A DNA stretch of 64,000 bases, taken from NCBI GenBank assembly GCA_029287455.1, contig JARFRB010000116.1, positions 31,118-95,117 of the forward strand. The letters are read 5' to 3'. Positions 18,425 to 27,299 of this stretch are shown piece by piece. This DNA comes from Pelagibius litoralis. Lineage in GTDB: Bacteria > Pseudomonadota > Alphaproteobacteria > Kiloniellales > DSM-21159. The notes below the pieces were generated by a model. It was not told where the DNA came from, ran no database searches, and saw only the letters and a program-made list of their open reading frames with translations. How positions within the stretch are numbered: position 1 is the first letter of the stretch; each line of letters opens with the position of its first letter. The position numbers were made by a program, and so were the translations under genes.

Positions 18425-19984
18425 CTAGGGTTCGTTACCGCCGATGGCTTCCTTGCGCTTGGCGATATAGGCGTCGATGGCCTCCAGCCGGTCTTTGGCC
18501 AGGGGCGGTGCCTCGTAGGATTCCAGCGTCGATTGCCAGATCTCGGTGGCGCGCTCGGTCGCAGTCTTGGCGCCGGCGAGCTGCCAGTTTTCGCTGTTCT
18601 GCCAGTCACTCAGAATGGGTTCGTAGAAGGCGCCGCGATAGCGCTCCATGGTGTGCGCGCAGCCGAAGAAATGCCCGCCCGGCGCGATCTCTCGGTGGGC
18701 ATCCAGGCCAAGCTCGGCCTCGTTCACGACGATGGGCTGGAAGAGTTCCGACATCGCCTGCAGGCACTCCACATCGATCACGATCTTCTCGAAGGAGGCG
18801 ACGAGCCCGCCCTCCAGCCAGCCGGCCGCGTGATAGGTCACGTTCCCGTGGCCCATGACGGCCCCCCAGAGCGCGAACTGGGTCTCATAGACCGCCTGGG
18901 CATCGGCGGCGTTGGAGGCGTTGCAGGCGCTGGTGCGGTAGGGCAGGCCATAGCGCCGGGCGAACTGCCCGCCCGCCATGTTGGCCTTGGCGTTCTCCGG
19001 CGTGCCGAAAGCCGGTGCGCCCGAGCGCATGTCAACGTTCGAGGTGAAGCCGCCGTAGACCACCGGCGCGCCCGGGCGGACCAACTGCGTCAAGGCGATC
19101 CCAAGCAGGGCTTCGGCGTTTTGCTGCGCCAGGGCCGCGGCCATGGACACGGGGGTCATCGCGCCCATCAGGGTGAAGGGGGTGACGATGACGGCCTGTC
19201 CCAGCTCCGCCATCTGCATGGCGCCGTCCGCCATGGCGTCGTCGAGCTTGCGCGGCGAGTTCACGTTGATGTTGGTGATGGCCGAGGGGCTTGCCGCCAG
19301 GTCCTCGATATCCAGGCCGCGTGCGATCGCCAGGAGCTCTATGGAGTCGCGCACCCGCCCGGCTCCGATGGAGACGCTATGGAAAATCTTGTCCGTGTAG
19401 ATCAGGTTCGCGCGATAGGTATCGAGATGGCGCGTGTTGGCGGGCAGGTCGATGGGCGCAAGGGCCTGGTTGCCCAGAAAATGAACGATGTTGAAGCTTT
19501 GGGCCAGCTTCACCAGCTCGCAATAGTCGGCGAAGTTGCCGGGCCGCCGGCCTCTCACGCGGTCGTGTACGTTGGGCGGGCCGGAGACGAAGCCGAAGTT
19601 CACGTTGTTGCCGCCCAGCACCAGGGCTCGCTCCGGGTTGCGCGGGGTCAGCGCGAAGCTACTCGGCGCGGTCGAGATGAGATCCAGGATAAGGCCGCGG
19701 TCGATCCGCACGATACCGCTCGCCTCGTCGACCTCGGCCCCGGCTGCGCGGAACAGCGCGCGCGCCTGGCCGCTCATCACCTCGATGCCGAATTCCTCGA
19801 GAATGCTCAGGGAGGCGAGGTGGATTTCCTCAACCTGATCGGCCGAAAGCGGCTCCATGGGCGGGAAGGGGTTGGCGAGCCGGCGCCAGGGAAGCTGTTT
19901 CGGGCCAGGTGCCTCGGCGGGTTCCTGCCGCGCTTGCCGCCGCCGCCGCCCGCGGGTCTCCTTGCGCTCGCTGGCCAGGGTCAC
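18425..19984 (-). CDS. Trimethylamine methyltransferase MttB-like protein (non-pyrrolysine)
   Basis: Member of the MttB superfamily, whose characterised members demethylate quaternary or tertiary amines and pass the methyl group to a corrinoid protein. Seen: EEIHLASLSILEEFGIEVMS near the N-terminus, GGNNVNFGFVSGPPNVHD, TNINVNSPRKLDDAMADGAM, VSMAAALAQQNAEALLGI, and a conserved C-terminal HFFGCAHTMERYRGAFYEPILSDW. The frame has no in-frame amber codon, so it is a non-Pyl type as in most bacteria. I choose GTG 19984, which has an AGGAG sequence 10 nt upstream; an ATG at 20011 is possible. No corrinoid-binding MttC-like protein gene is in the window, so methyl transfer via cobalamin is not shown. 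Confidence 0.9.
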   Translation of the reverse strand: MTLASERKETRGRRRRQARQEPAEAPGPKQLPWRRLANPFPPMEPLSADQVEEIHLASLSILEEFGIEVMSGQARALFRAAGAEVDEASGIVRIDRGLILDLISTAPSSFALTPRNPERALVLGGNNVNFGFVSGPPNVHDRVRGRRPGNFADYCELVKLAQSFNIVHFLGNQALAPIDLPANTRHLDTYRANLIYTDKIFHSVSIGAGRVRDSIELLAIARGLDIEDLAASPSAITNINVNSPRKLDDAMADGAMQMAELGQAVIVTPFTLMGAMTPVSMAAALAQQNAEALLGIALTQLVRPGAPVVYGGFTSNVDMRSGAPAFGTPENAKANMAGGQFARRYGLPYRTSACNASNAADAQAVYETQFALWGAVMGHGNVTYHAAGWLEGGLVASFEKIVIDVECLQAMSELFQPIVVNEAELGLDAHREIAPGGHFFGCAHTMERYRGAFYEPILSDWQNSENWQLAGAKTATERATEIWQSTLESYEAPPLAKDRLEAIDAYIAKRKEAIGGNEP

Positions 19985-20144
19985 GTGACAAGATCTCCTC
20001 TTCTTGCGCATCCGCTTGGATTTAGCGGACGCGGGGATGAAGAAGAAGCTAAGGCGCCCGCCCCCCCCGTATCAGCGCCCGCTCGACCTGGACTGGGCTG
20101 AAAGCGACATTTGTCCAGATCTCGCCATTGCTGGGGACGGGAGG

Positions 20145-21584
20145 CTACGCGAGCGTGTAGGCGGTTTTCACGGTGGTATAGAACTCTGCCGCGTAGCGCC
20201 CTTGCTCGCGCGGGCCGTAGCTCGACGCCTTCCGTCCACCGAAGGGGACATGATAATCAACCCCGGCGGTGGGCAGGTTGACCATGGTCATGCCGGCCTC
20301 GGAATGGCGCTTGAAGTGGGTCGCGTGCTTCAGGCTGGTGGTGCAGATGCCCGCCGAAAGGCCAAAAGCGGTGTCGTTGGCAACCGCCAGGGCTTCCTCG
20401 TAGTCGCGCACCTTGATGACCGACGCGACCGGCCCGAAAACCTCCTCGCGGTTGATCCGCATGGTGTTGTCGGTCTCCGTGATCAGCGCGGGCTCCAGAT
20501 AGAACCCCGGTGTCTCGCGCTGCAACCGCGCGCCGCCATAGGCGAGCTTGCCGTTCTCCTTGGTGGCGATTTCAAGATAGCTCAGGTCCTGATCAAGTTG
20601 GCCTTGATCGACCACCGGCCCGATTTGCACGCCCGGCTTCAAGGCATCGTCGATAATCAAGCCGCTAAGCTTTTCCGTGACGGACGCCACGAAACGGTCG
20701 TGAATGCCTTCGGTGACGATCAGCCGCGACGAGGCGGTGCAGCGCTGCCCCGTGGAGAAGTAGGCGCCGTTGACCGCGCAGTCAGTGGCGATCGCTAGGT
20801 CGGCGTCGTCCAGCACCACAAGCGGGTTCTTGCCGCCCATCTCAAGTTGAAATTTTGCCATGCGGGCGACGCAAGCGGCGGCGACTTGGCGGCCGGTCGC
20901 GACCGAGCCGGTGAAGGTGATGGCATCCACTTCCGGACTGTCGAGCAGGGCTTGCCCGACCACCGAGCCGCGCCCCATCACCAGATTGAAGACGCCCTCG
21001 GGCAGGCCGGAGCGGGAGATGATGTCCGCCAAGGCCCAGGCGCAACCGGGCGTGGTGTCCGCCGGCTTCAGGACCACGGCGTTGCCATAGCAAAGGGCCG
21101 GCGCGACTTTCCAGGCGGGAATGGCGATGGGGAAATTCCAGGGCGTGATGACGCCAACCACGCCGACCGGCTCGCGCGTCACCTCGACGCCGATGCCTGG
21201 GCGCACCGAAGGCAGCACCTCGCCCGCCAGCCGCAAGGCCTCGCCGGCGAAGAAGGCGAAGACTTGTCCCGCCCGCGCGGCCTCGCCGATCCCCTCCGGC
21301 AGCGTCTTGCCTTCCTCGCGCGAAAGCAGGCGCCCCAGTTCCTCCTTGCGGGCGAGGGTTTCGTCGGAGATGGCCTTCAGGACCTCGTAACGCTGCTGCG
21401 GGCCGGAGTGCGCCCAAGTGGCGGCGGCGGCCCGCGCTGCTTCGATGGCGCGCTGGGCCTGGGCATCATCGCCGCGCGCGTAGTAGCCGATGATCTCGTC
21501 GGTGTTGGAGGGGTTGATGTTGGCGGCCGACTCGGCGCCTTCGACCCAGACACCGTCAATGAAGTTATTGTGCAAATCGCTCAT
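20145..21584 (-). CDS. Aldehyde dehydrogenase, probably 2-oxoglutarate semialdehyde dehydrogenase
   Basis: NAD(P)-dependent aldehyde dehydrogenase expected to make 2-oxoglutarate, the last step of oxidative uronate and pentose breakdown. Seen: the PWNFPIAIP cofactor-site segment, general base Glu in LEMGGKNP, catalytic Cys282 in TGQRCTASSR, and the C-terminal GVDYHVPFGGRKASSYGPREQG. I associate that last segment with the KGSADH group rather than with succinate-semialdehyde enzymes. 479 residues. It lies 52 bp downstream of uronate dehydrogenase in the same direction. A broader specificity is possible. Confidence 0.85.
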   Translation of the reverse strand: MSDLHNNFIDGVWVEGAESAANINPSNTDEIIGYYARGDDAQAQRAIEAARAAAATWAHSGPQQRYEVLKAISDETLARKEELGRLLSREEGKTLPEGIGEAARAGQVFAFFAGEALRLAGEVLPSVRPGIGVEVTREPVGVVGVITPWNFPIAIPAWKVAPALCYGNAVVLKPADTTPGCAWALADIISRSGLPEGVFNLVMGRGSVVGQALLDSPEVDAITFTGSVATGRQVAAACVARMAKFQLEMGGKNPLVVLDDADLAIATDCAVNGAYFSTGQRCTASSRLIVTEGIHDRFVASVTEKLSGLIIDDALKPGVQIGPVVDQGQLDQDLSYLEIATKENGKLAYGGARLQRETPGFYLEPALITETDNTMRINREEVFGPVASVIKVRDYEEALAVANDTAFGLSAGICTTSLKHATHFKRHSEAGMTMVNLPTAGVDYHVPFGGRKASSYGPREQGRYAAEFYTTVKTAYTLA

Positions 21585-21636
21585 GCTTCGCTCCCTTCGC
21601 GGCGCCGGGTTTGCCGGAGCCCGGTTTTCCTAGGCG

Positions 21637-22431
21637 TCAATCCTCGAAGTGCCCGCGCGCGGCGAAGCCGCCGCCTTGATAGATCGTCGCGGCGTCGTTC
21701 TTGTCCTCGGGCGGGAATTTGGCCTCGACGGCGGCGCGGAAGATTTCGGAGCTGTCCTGAGGGGTCCAGCCCAGGAAGGCCGCGTGGTCGTTATTCCACC
21801 AGGTCTCCCGGTTCGCCGAGACGCCGTAGAGGATCAGGTGCCCGGTCACCGGCGCGTCGAATACCGCCCTTACCATCGAGACAAAATCGCGCGGGCTGAG
21901 CCAGGTCGAAAGCATCCGGCGATCCTTGGGCTCGGGAAAGCAGGAGCCGATGCGCACGCAGACCGATTCCACGGCGAACTTGTCGTAGTAGTAGCTCGCC
22001 AGCGCCTCGCCGTAGCACTTGGTCAGCCCGTAGAGGCTGTCGGGGCGCTGGGTGGAGCTGTCATCCAGGCGCTCCGTCCGTTTGTGGAACCCGATGGCGT
22101 GGTTGGAGCTGGCGAAGAGCACGCGCGGCCCCCCCGCCTGTCTGGCGGCCTCGTAAAGATTATAGGTGCCAAGCAAATTTGCGCTCAGGAGATCGTCGAA
22201 AGCGGCCTCGATGGAGATGCCGCCGAGGTGCACGATGCCGTCGCAGTCCTTGACAAGATCGATCACTGCCTCCCGATCCGCGAGATCGCAGGGAACCACT
22301 TCCTCCCCCGCCCTCGCCGGCTCCATCTCGGCGACATCGGAAAGGCGCAGGACTTCGGCATAGCCCGCGAGCCCTTCGCGCAGAATGCCGCCGAGCCCTC
22401 CGGCGGCACCTGTAATGAGCAGTCTTCGCAT
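21637..22431 (-). CDS. udh: Uronate dehydrogenase
   Basis: NAD+-dependent SDR enzyme oxidising D-galacturonate or D-glucuronate to the aldarolactone. Seen: GAAGGLG nucleotide-binding motif (residues 8-14), the HLGGIS strand, catalytic Tyr134 and Lys138 (YGLTKCYGE), and the WLSPRDFV segment seen in bacterial Udh proteins. Length of 264 residues equals the characterised enzymes. ATG 22431 has GAGGAGAAG directly upstream; the frame runs farther upstream inside the lactonase gene without support. It sits 13 bp after the SMP-30 lactonase, the next step of the same pathway. Confidence 0.88.
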   Translation of the reverse strand: MRRLLITGAAGGLGGILREGLAGYAEVLRLSDVAEMEPARAGEEVVPCDLADREAVIDLVKDCDGIVHLGGISIEAAFDDLLSANLLGTYNLYEAARQAGGPRVLFASSNHAIGFHKRTERLDDSSTQRPDSLYGLTKCYGEALASYYYDKFAVESVCVRIGSCFPEPKDRRMLSTWLSPRDFVSMVRAVFDAPVTGHLILYGVSANRETWWNNDHAAFLGWTPQDSSEIFRAAVEAKFPPEDKNDAATIYQGGGFAARGHFED

Positions 22432-22444
22432 CTTCTCCTCCCTG

Positions 22445-23332
22445 TCAGCCTTGATCCAGGAACCGCGTGATGGGAGCACCGGCGACTTCAGTCCGTGCGA
22501 CCAGCACCGATCCCGACTCCGGGTAGGCGGCGACCCTCTCGGCGCTGACGCCATCGGTTAGCGAGGTGAGCACCAAGGTCCGCCCGTCGGCCCCGCCGAA
22601 GCAGGGCATGGTCGGCGCGGGCACCGGCAGTTCAAAAAACTCGATGAGCTCTCCATCCGGTGAGAAGCGGTTCAAGCGGCCCGCCGAGACGCCGCAGCTC
22701 CAGTAGCAACCCTCCGCATCCATGGCCGCGCCGTCTGGCCGCCCGATAGTGTCGTCAAGCTTCAGAAAACTTCGGCGCCCCGAAACCGCGCCGCTCGCCG
22801 GGTCGAAATCCCAGGCATCAACCCATGCGCCCGTTGAATCCGAATGGTACATGGTCCGGCCATCCGGGCTCCAGGCAAGGCCGTTGGAGACGTGCAGGCC
22901 CTCCGCCTTTTTCTCGACGCCGCCCGAGGCGGTGACCCGGTAGAGCGCGCCGATCGGGCGGCGCTCCTTGCGATCGTGCATGGTGCCGACCCAGAACGCA
23001 CCGTCAGGACCGACCTTGCCGTCGTTGGTGCGGGTTTCCTCCTCGTCCGGCTCGATCTCGGCGAGCAGGTCCAAGGTGCCGCTCTCCCGGTCAAAGAGGT
23101 GGACAGCGTTGCGCAAGGCGACCACCAAGCGGCCGCTCTCCGCGAGGCCGAAGGACCCGATGGTGGGCGGCAGGTTCCAGACTTGCGCGCCGGCGCCGTG
23201 CTCGTCCATCTCGGTGATGGTCCCATCCAAGATATCGCACCACAGGAACTTGCCAGACCGGTCGTCCCAGACCGGAGATTCGGCAAGCCGGTAGGGTGCC
23301 CTATGCAGGCGGTGAAGATCGTGCAGCGGCAA
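22445..23332 (-). CDS. SMP-30/gluconolactonase family lactonase
   Basis: Six-bladed beta-propeller, metal-dependent hydrolase opening sugar lactones. Seen: AESPVWDDRSGKFLWCDI with the first metal-ligand Glu, TNDGKVGPDGAFWVGTM with Asn and Asp ligands, and SNGLAWSPDGRTMYHSDS with the Asn and the active-site Asp. 295 residues. No ATG exists near the start; TTG 23332 follows GGGGAG by 7 nt. It is first in the order lactonase-udh-aldehyde dehydrogenase, so the product of uronate dehydrogenase or of a pentose dehydrogenase is the likely lactone. Confidence 0.87.
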   Translation of the reverse strand: MPLHDLHRLHRAPYRLAESPVWDDRSGKFLWCDILDGTITEMDEHGAGAQVWNLPPTIGSFGLAESGRLVVALRNAVHLFDRESGTLDLLAEIEPDEEETRTNDGKVGPDGAFWVGTMHDRKERRPIGALYRVTASGGVEKKAEGLHVSNGLAWSPDGRTMYHSDSTGAWVDAWDFDPASGAVSGRRSFLKLDDTIGRPDGAAMDAEGCYWSCGVSAGRLNRFSPDGELIEFFELPVPAPTMPCFGGADGRTLVLTSLTDGVSAERVAAYPESGSVLVARTEVAGAPITRFLDQG

Positions 23333-23339
23333 AGGTAGA

Positions 23340-23345
23340 CTCCCC
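23340..23345 (-). promoter_or_regulatory. Shine-Dalgarno sequence deciding a TTG start
   Basis: GGGGAG on the minus strand, 7 nt before TTG 23332 of the SMP-30 lactonase gene; no other usable start is nearby. Confidence 0.5.
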
Positions 23346-23390
23346 GGAGACTTCGGTTCGCCGCTACCTTAATCCAGGTCGGCCCCGGCG

Positions 23391-23440
23391 CGCGAGTCCT
23401 CAAGGCGCATTCACGTGTGTCCAGACCCTAGGGACTCGCG
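23391..23440. promoter_or_regulatory. Candidate operator: spaced inverted repeat in the divergent sugar-acid promoter region
   Basis: Arms CGCGAGTCC (23391-23399) and GGACTCGCG (23432-23440) are perfect reverse complements, 32 nt apart, midway between the divergent lactonase and dehydratase starts. The spacer also holds CACGTG and CCCTAGGG palindromes. Could be a regulator site for both operons. No regulator gene is adjacent. Confidence 0.35.
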
Positions 23441-23523
23441 AAGCCCTCGTTGGAATGCGATAGTCCCTTGCTGGGCGAAGATAACACTCGGTGCGAGAAC
23501 AACATTTGGCGGGGGAGGAACCC

Positions 23524-25251
23524 ATGTCGGGCCGCAAGACGCCGGAGAGTCTAAGGAGCCACCGCTGGTTCGGGGCCGAGGATCTGCGGGCCTTCGGGCA
23601 TCGCTCCCGGGCCTTGCAAATGGGCTACGAGCGGCAGGATTTTCTCGGTAAGCCGGTGATCGCCATTATAAACACGTGGAGCGACATAAACCCCTGCCAT
23701 GCTCACTTCCGCACCCGCGCCGAGGAGGTCAAGCGGGGGGTCTGGCAGGCGGGCGGATTCCCCCTGGAGCTCCCGGCCCTCTCGCTTGCCGAGACCTACG
23801 TCAAGCCGACCACAATGCTCTACCGGAATTTCCTGGCCATGGAGGTCGAGGAGCTGCTGCGCTCCCACCCCATCGACGGGGTTGTTCTGCTGGGCGGCTG
23901 CGACAAGACCACGCCCGGCACCATCATGGGCGCCATCAGCATGGACCTGCCGACGGTGTTCTTGCCGGCGGGGCCGATGCTGCGCGGCAATTGGAACGGC
24001 GAGGTCCTCGGCTCGGGCAGCGACGTCTGGAAGTACTGGGCGGACAAGCAGGCCGGGCGCATCGGCGAGGCGGAATGGCACGAAATGGAAGCCGGGATCG
24101 CGCGCTCCTTCGGCACCTGCATGACCATGGGCACTGCTGCGACCATGACGGCACTAGCGGATACGCTGGGGCTCTGCCTACCGGGCAGCTCCTCCATCCC
24201 CGCGCCGGACTCCGGGCATTCGCGCATGGCTTCGGCTTGCGGGCGCCGGATCGTGGAGATGGTCTGGGAGGACCTCAAGCCCTCGGATATCCTGACCCGG
24301 GAGTCCTTCGAGAACGCGCTGACCGTGCATATGGCCATGGCGGGCTCGACCAATGCCATGGTGCATCTCGTCGCCATGGCCAAGCGTGCCGGAGTGCCGC
24401 TCACCCTCGACGACTTCGACGCCTTTGCGCGCAAGATACCTGTGTTGGCGAACGTCCGGCCCTCGGGTGCCTATCTGATGGAGGATTTCTACTACGCCGG
24501 TGGATTGCGGGCGCTGCAGAACGTTTTGGCGCCCCATCTGCATGGGCACTGCAAGACAGTCGCCGGGATCACGCTGGGCCAATCCTTCGCGGGCGCCGAG
24601 GTCTTCAACGGCGACGTCATCCGCTCGCTCGACAACCCCATCGGGGCCACCAGCGGCACGGCGATCCTGCGCGGCAACCTGGCGCCCGACGGCTGCGTGA
24701 TGAAACCGGCCGCCGCCGACCCGCGCTTCCTGAAGCACAGTGGCCCGGCCTTGGTCTTCCGGACCTACGACGACATGGCGGCGGTCATGGAGGACGAAAG
24801 CCTGGACGTGACACCGGACAGTGTCTTGATCCTGCAGAACGCCGGGCCGGTCGGTGGTCCCGGCATGCCGGAGTGGGGCATGCTGCCGATCCCGCGCAAG
24901 CTTTTGAAGGCGGGGGTGAGGGATATGCTGCGCATTTCGGACGCCCGCATGTCGGGCACCAGCTATGGCGCTTGCGTGCTGCACGTCTCGCCGGAAAGCC
25001 ATATTGGCGGACCCTTGGCGGCGGTGCGCACGGGCGACCGTGTCTCCGTCGATGTGGAGGCCCGGTCCATCAGCGTCGACTTGAGCGACGAGGAGATCGC
25101 CGAGCGGCTGAAGAGCTGGTCGCCGCCTGACCGGGATTATCCGCGCGGCTACAACCGGCTCTTCGGCCAACACATACGTCAGGCCCACGAGGGCTGCGAT
25201 TTCGATTTCCTGGAAGGGACCGAGCGGCTGCCCGAGCCGGAAATCCACTAA
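23524..25251 (+). CDS. IlvD/Edd family dehydratase, probably L-arabonate or related sugar-acid dehydratase
   Basis: Fe-S-dependent dehydratase converting an aldonate to a 2-keto-3-deoxy acid. Seen: three cluster-ligand cysteines at 58 (NPCHAH), 126 (GGCDKTTPG) and 199 ([10 protein letters not shown]). These positions are one residue off those I recall for characterised Rhizobium L-arabonate dehydratase (59, 127, 200). Also seen: [31 protein letters not shown], and the C-terminal [17 protein letters not shown]. 575 residues. ATG 23524 with GGGGGAGGAA upstream is chosen over GTG 23491. It is divergent from the lactonase-udh operon. Substrate among arabonate, fuconate, galactonate or xylonate is open. 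Confidence 0.88.
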   Translation: MSGRKTPESLRSHRWFGAEDLRAFGHRSRALQMGYERQDFLGKPVIAIINTWSDINPCHAHFRTRAEEVKRGVWQAGGFPLELPALSLAETYVKPTTMLYRNFLAMEVEELLRSHPIDGVVLLGGCDKTTPGTIMGAISMDLPTVFLPAGPMLRGNWNGEVLGSGSDVWKYWADKQAGRIGEAEWHEMEAGIARSFGTCMTMGTAATMTALADTLGLCLPGSSSIPAPDSGHSRMASACGRRIVEMVWEDLKPSDILTRESFENALTVHMAMAGSTNAMVHLVAMAKRAGVPLTLDDFDAFARKIPVLANVRPSGAYLMEDFYYAGGLRALQNVLAPHLHGHCKTVAGITLGQSFAGAEVFNGDVIRSLDNPIGATSGTAILRGNLAPDGCVMKPAAADPRFLKHSGPALVFRTYDDMAAVMEDESLDVTPDSVLILQNAGPVGGPGMPEWGMLPIPRKLLKAGVRDMLRISDARMSGTSYGACVLHVSPESHIGGPLAAVRTGDRVSVDVEARSISVDLSDEEIAERLKSWSPPDRDYPRGYNRLFGQHIRQAHEGCDFDFLEGTERLPEPEIH

Positions 25252-25278
25252 GCCTGCCCGCTCGTTTCGAGGACGATC

Positions 25279-26448
25279 ATGGCCATCGAGATTCCCGAGC
25301 CCGCCGATCTGGAGGCCCTGCGCGAAGGCCTGCGCGACCTCTGCCAGCACTTCGACGCCGCCTATTGGCGCGAGGTGGACGAGGACCGGGGTTATCCGGA
25401 GCGCTTCGTCGAGGCCTTGACCGAAGCGGGCTGGCTGGCGGCGCTGATCCCCGAGGCTTATGGCGGCTCTGGCCTGGGACTGACGGAAGCCTCGGTCATT
25501 CTCGAGGAGATCAACCGTTCGGGCGGCAATTCCGGGGCCTGCCACGGCCAGATGTACAATATGTCCACCTTGCTGCGCGCCGGCTCCGAGGCTCAGAAGG
25601 AACGCTACCTGCCACCCATCGCCAAGGGCGAGCTCCGCCTTCAAGTCATGGCCGTCACCGAGCCCAGCACCGGGACCGATACCACCAAGCTCAAGACCAC
25701 CGCCAAACGCCATGGCGACCGCTATGTGGTCAACGGGCAAAAGGTTTGGACCTCGCGTGTCCAACATTCCGATCTCATGATCCTCCTGGCCCGCACCGCG
25801 CCCTTGGACGCAGTCAAGCGCAAGAGCGAGGGTCTCTCGGTCTTCCTGGTGGACCTGTCCGAGGCCATCGGCAAGGGTATGACCGTCCAGCCGATCCGCA
25901 ACATGGTCAATCACGAAACCAACCAGGTCTTCCTGGACGATCTCGAACTGCCCCTCGACAGCCTCATCGGGGAGGAGGGCAAGGGCTTCCGCTACATCCT
26001 GGAGGGCCTGAACGCGGAGCGTGCCTTGATCGCGGCCGAATGCATCGGCGACGGCCATTGGTTCGTGGAGAAGGCCGTGGCCTACGCCGGCGAGCGGGTG
26101 GTCTTCGACCGGCCCATCGGCCAGAACCAGGGCATTCAGTTTCCCATCGCCCGCGCTTACGCGGATATCGAGGCGGCCAGCCTGATGCGCTTCAAGGCCT
26201 GCCGTCTGCACGACCTTGGGCGTCCTTGCGGCGCCGAGGCCAATATGGCGAAGCTCCTGGCGGCCGACGCGTCCTGGGCCGCCGCCAACGCCTGCCTGCA
26301 AACCCACGGCGGATTCGGCTTCGCCGCCGAATACGACGTGGAGCGCAAGTTCCGCGAAACCCGCCTCTACCAGGTGGCGCCCATCTCCACGAATCTCATC
26401 CTGGCTTACCTCGGTGAACACGTGCTGGGCATGCCGAGATCTTATTGA
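25279..26448 (+). CDS. Acyl-CoA dehydrogenase family protein
   Basis: Flavin-dependent dehydrogenase of acyl-CoA thioesters. Seen: N-terminal helical domain, middle beta domain with MAVTEPSTGTDTT (FAD and substrate contacts) and WTSRVQHSD, and a C-terminal helical domain with the QTHGGFGFAAEYDVERKFRETRLYQVAP segment. The usual catalytic Glu of the YEGT motif is absent (VAPIS there). A Glu at 247 in LNAERALIA occupies the alternative helix-G position used by isovaleryl-CoA and long-chain dehydrogenases. 389 residues. It follows the IlvD/Edd gene by 27 bp, so cotranscription is likely, but a chemical link to sugar-acid breakdown is not obvious. Confidence 0.9.
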   Translation: MAIEIPEPADLEALREGLRDLCQHFDAAYWREVDEDRGYPERFVEALTEAGWLAALIPEAYGGSGLGLTEASVILEEINRSGGNSGACHGQMYNMSTLLRAGSEAQKERYLPPIAKGELRLQVMAVTEPSTGTDTTKLKTTAKRHGDRYVVNGQKVWTSRVQHSDLMILLARTAPLDAVKRKSEGLSVFLVDLSEAIGKGMTVQPIRNMVNHETNQVFLDDLELPLDSLIGEEGKGFRYILEGLNAERALIAAECIGDGHWFVEKAVAYAGERVVFDRPIGQNQGIQFPIARAYADIEAASLMRFKACRLHDLGRPCGAEANMAKLLAADASWAAANACLQTHGGFGFAAEYDVERKFRETRLYQVAPISTNLILAYLGEHVLGMPRSY

Positions 26449-26475
26449 CGGATAAAGAGGCGATGGGGGCTGCCG

Positions 26476-27144
26476 CTAGAAATCGAGATTCGCGTAGTGG
26501 GGCGGTGGCGGGGTGCCCGGAAGCAGATCCGCCAGGATCGGGCGCATGGACGGGCGGGACTTGATCCGCGCGTACCAGTCACGCGCGCTCGGGTGATCGT
26601 CCCAGGGCACGTCACCCAGGTAGTCGATGCAGGATAGATGCGCGGCGGCGGTCAGGTCGGCGCGGCTCACGTTCTCGCCGGCCAGCCAGTTGCGCCGGTC
26701 GGTCAGCCAGCCGATGTAGTCGAGATGGTAATGGATATTCTGGTTGGCCGCGCGGATGGCGCTTGAGTTGGGATTTCCGCTGCCGAGCAGCCGCTTGATG
26801 ACCTTCTCTTCCAAGAGCAAGCCCGAAACCTCTTGCCCGAATTTCCGGTCGAACCATTGTTCGAGGCGCCGCACCTCCGCCCGGTCCAGCGGGTCCTCGC
26901 CGAGCAAGGTCGGTTCCGGATGAACATCCTCCAGGTATTCGGCGATGACGACGGCATCGGGAATGACGCTGCCGTCGGGCGTCAGTAAGACCGGGACCTC
27001 GCCGGCCGGATTGAGCCGCAAGAAGTCTTCGCGCCGCTCCCAAATCTTCTCCGCGCGCAGTTCCGCCTCAAGCCCTTTTTCTCGGAGCAGCAAGCGGATT
27101 TTTCGGGATCCTGGATCGAGAGGCAAATGATAAAGCGTGTGCAT
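26476..27144 (-). CDS. Glutathione S-transferase family protein
   Basis: Thioredoxin-fold N-terminal domain (MHTLYHLPLDPGSRKIRLLLREKGLE) with the cis-proline region GEVPVLLTPDG and the glutathione-contacting DAVVIAEYLED, then an all-helical domain with NWLAGENVSRADLTAAAHLSCIDYLG. 222 residues. The likely thiol-activating residue would be Ser13 in PGSRKIR. The substrate is unknown. It converges on the acyl-CoA dehydrogenase gene with 27 bp between stops. Confidence 0.9.
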   Translation of the reverse strand: MHTLYHLPLDPGSRKIRLLLREKGLEAELRAEKIWERREDFLRLNPAGEVPVLLTPDGSVIPDAVVIAEYLEDVHPEPTLLGEDPLDRAEVRRLEQWFDRKFGQEVSGLLLEEKVIKRLLGSGNPNSSAIRAANQNIHYHLDYIGWLTDRRNWLAGENVSRADLTAAAHLSCIDYLGDVPWDDHPSARDWYARIKSRPSMRPILADLLPGTPPPPHYANLDF

Positions 27145-27299
27145 GGGTAGCGATCATAGACACTGCCGCGCGGAAATGAAGTCCGTCGCGATGCGTCGCG
27201 AGCCCGCACCCCTTTTGATGCCTCTGGCGACGCGGGCGGTACGCTGGTAGGGTCCCGGCCCGGCCCTCGGGCGGGTGGCGGCTCAGTTTCACATTCACG

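Noticed and set aside
18425..19984. Possible pyrrolysine-containing methyltransferase
   Set aside because: No in-frame TAG interrupts the gene, so it is a non-Pyl MttB homologue.
18404..20101. 565-residue plus-strand frame over the MttB-like gene
   Set aside because: Shadow of the MttB-like gene, with repetitive Gly/Arg composition and no domain.
24178..26421. 747-residue open frame on the minus strand across the dehydratase and acyl-CoA dehydrogenase genes
   Set aside because: Antisense shadow of two well supported genes; composition rich in Gly, His, Arg and no family motif.
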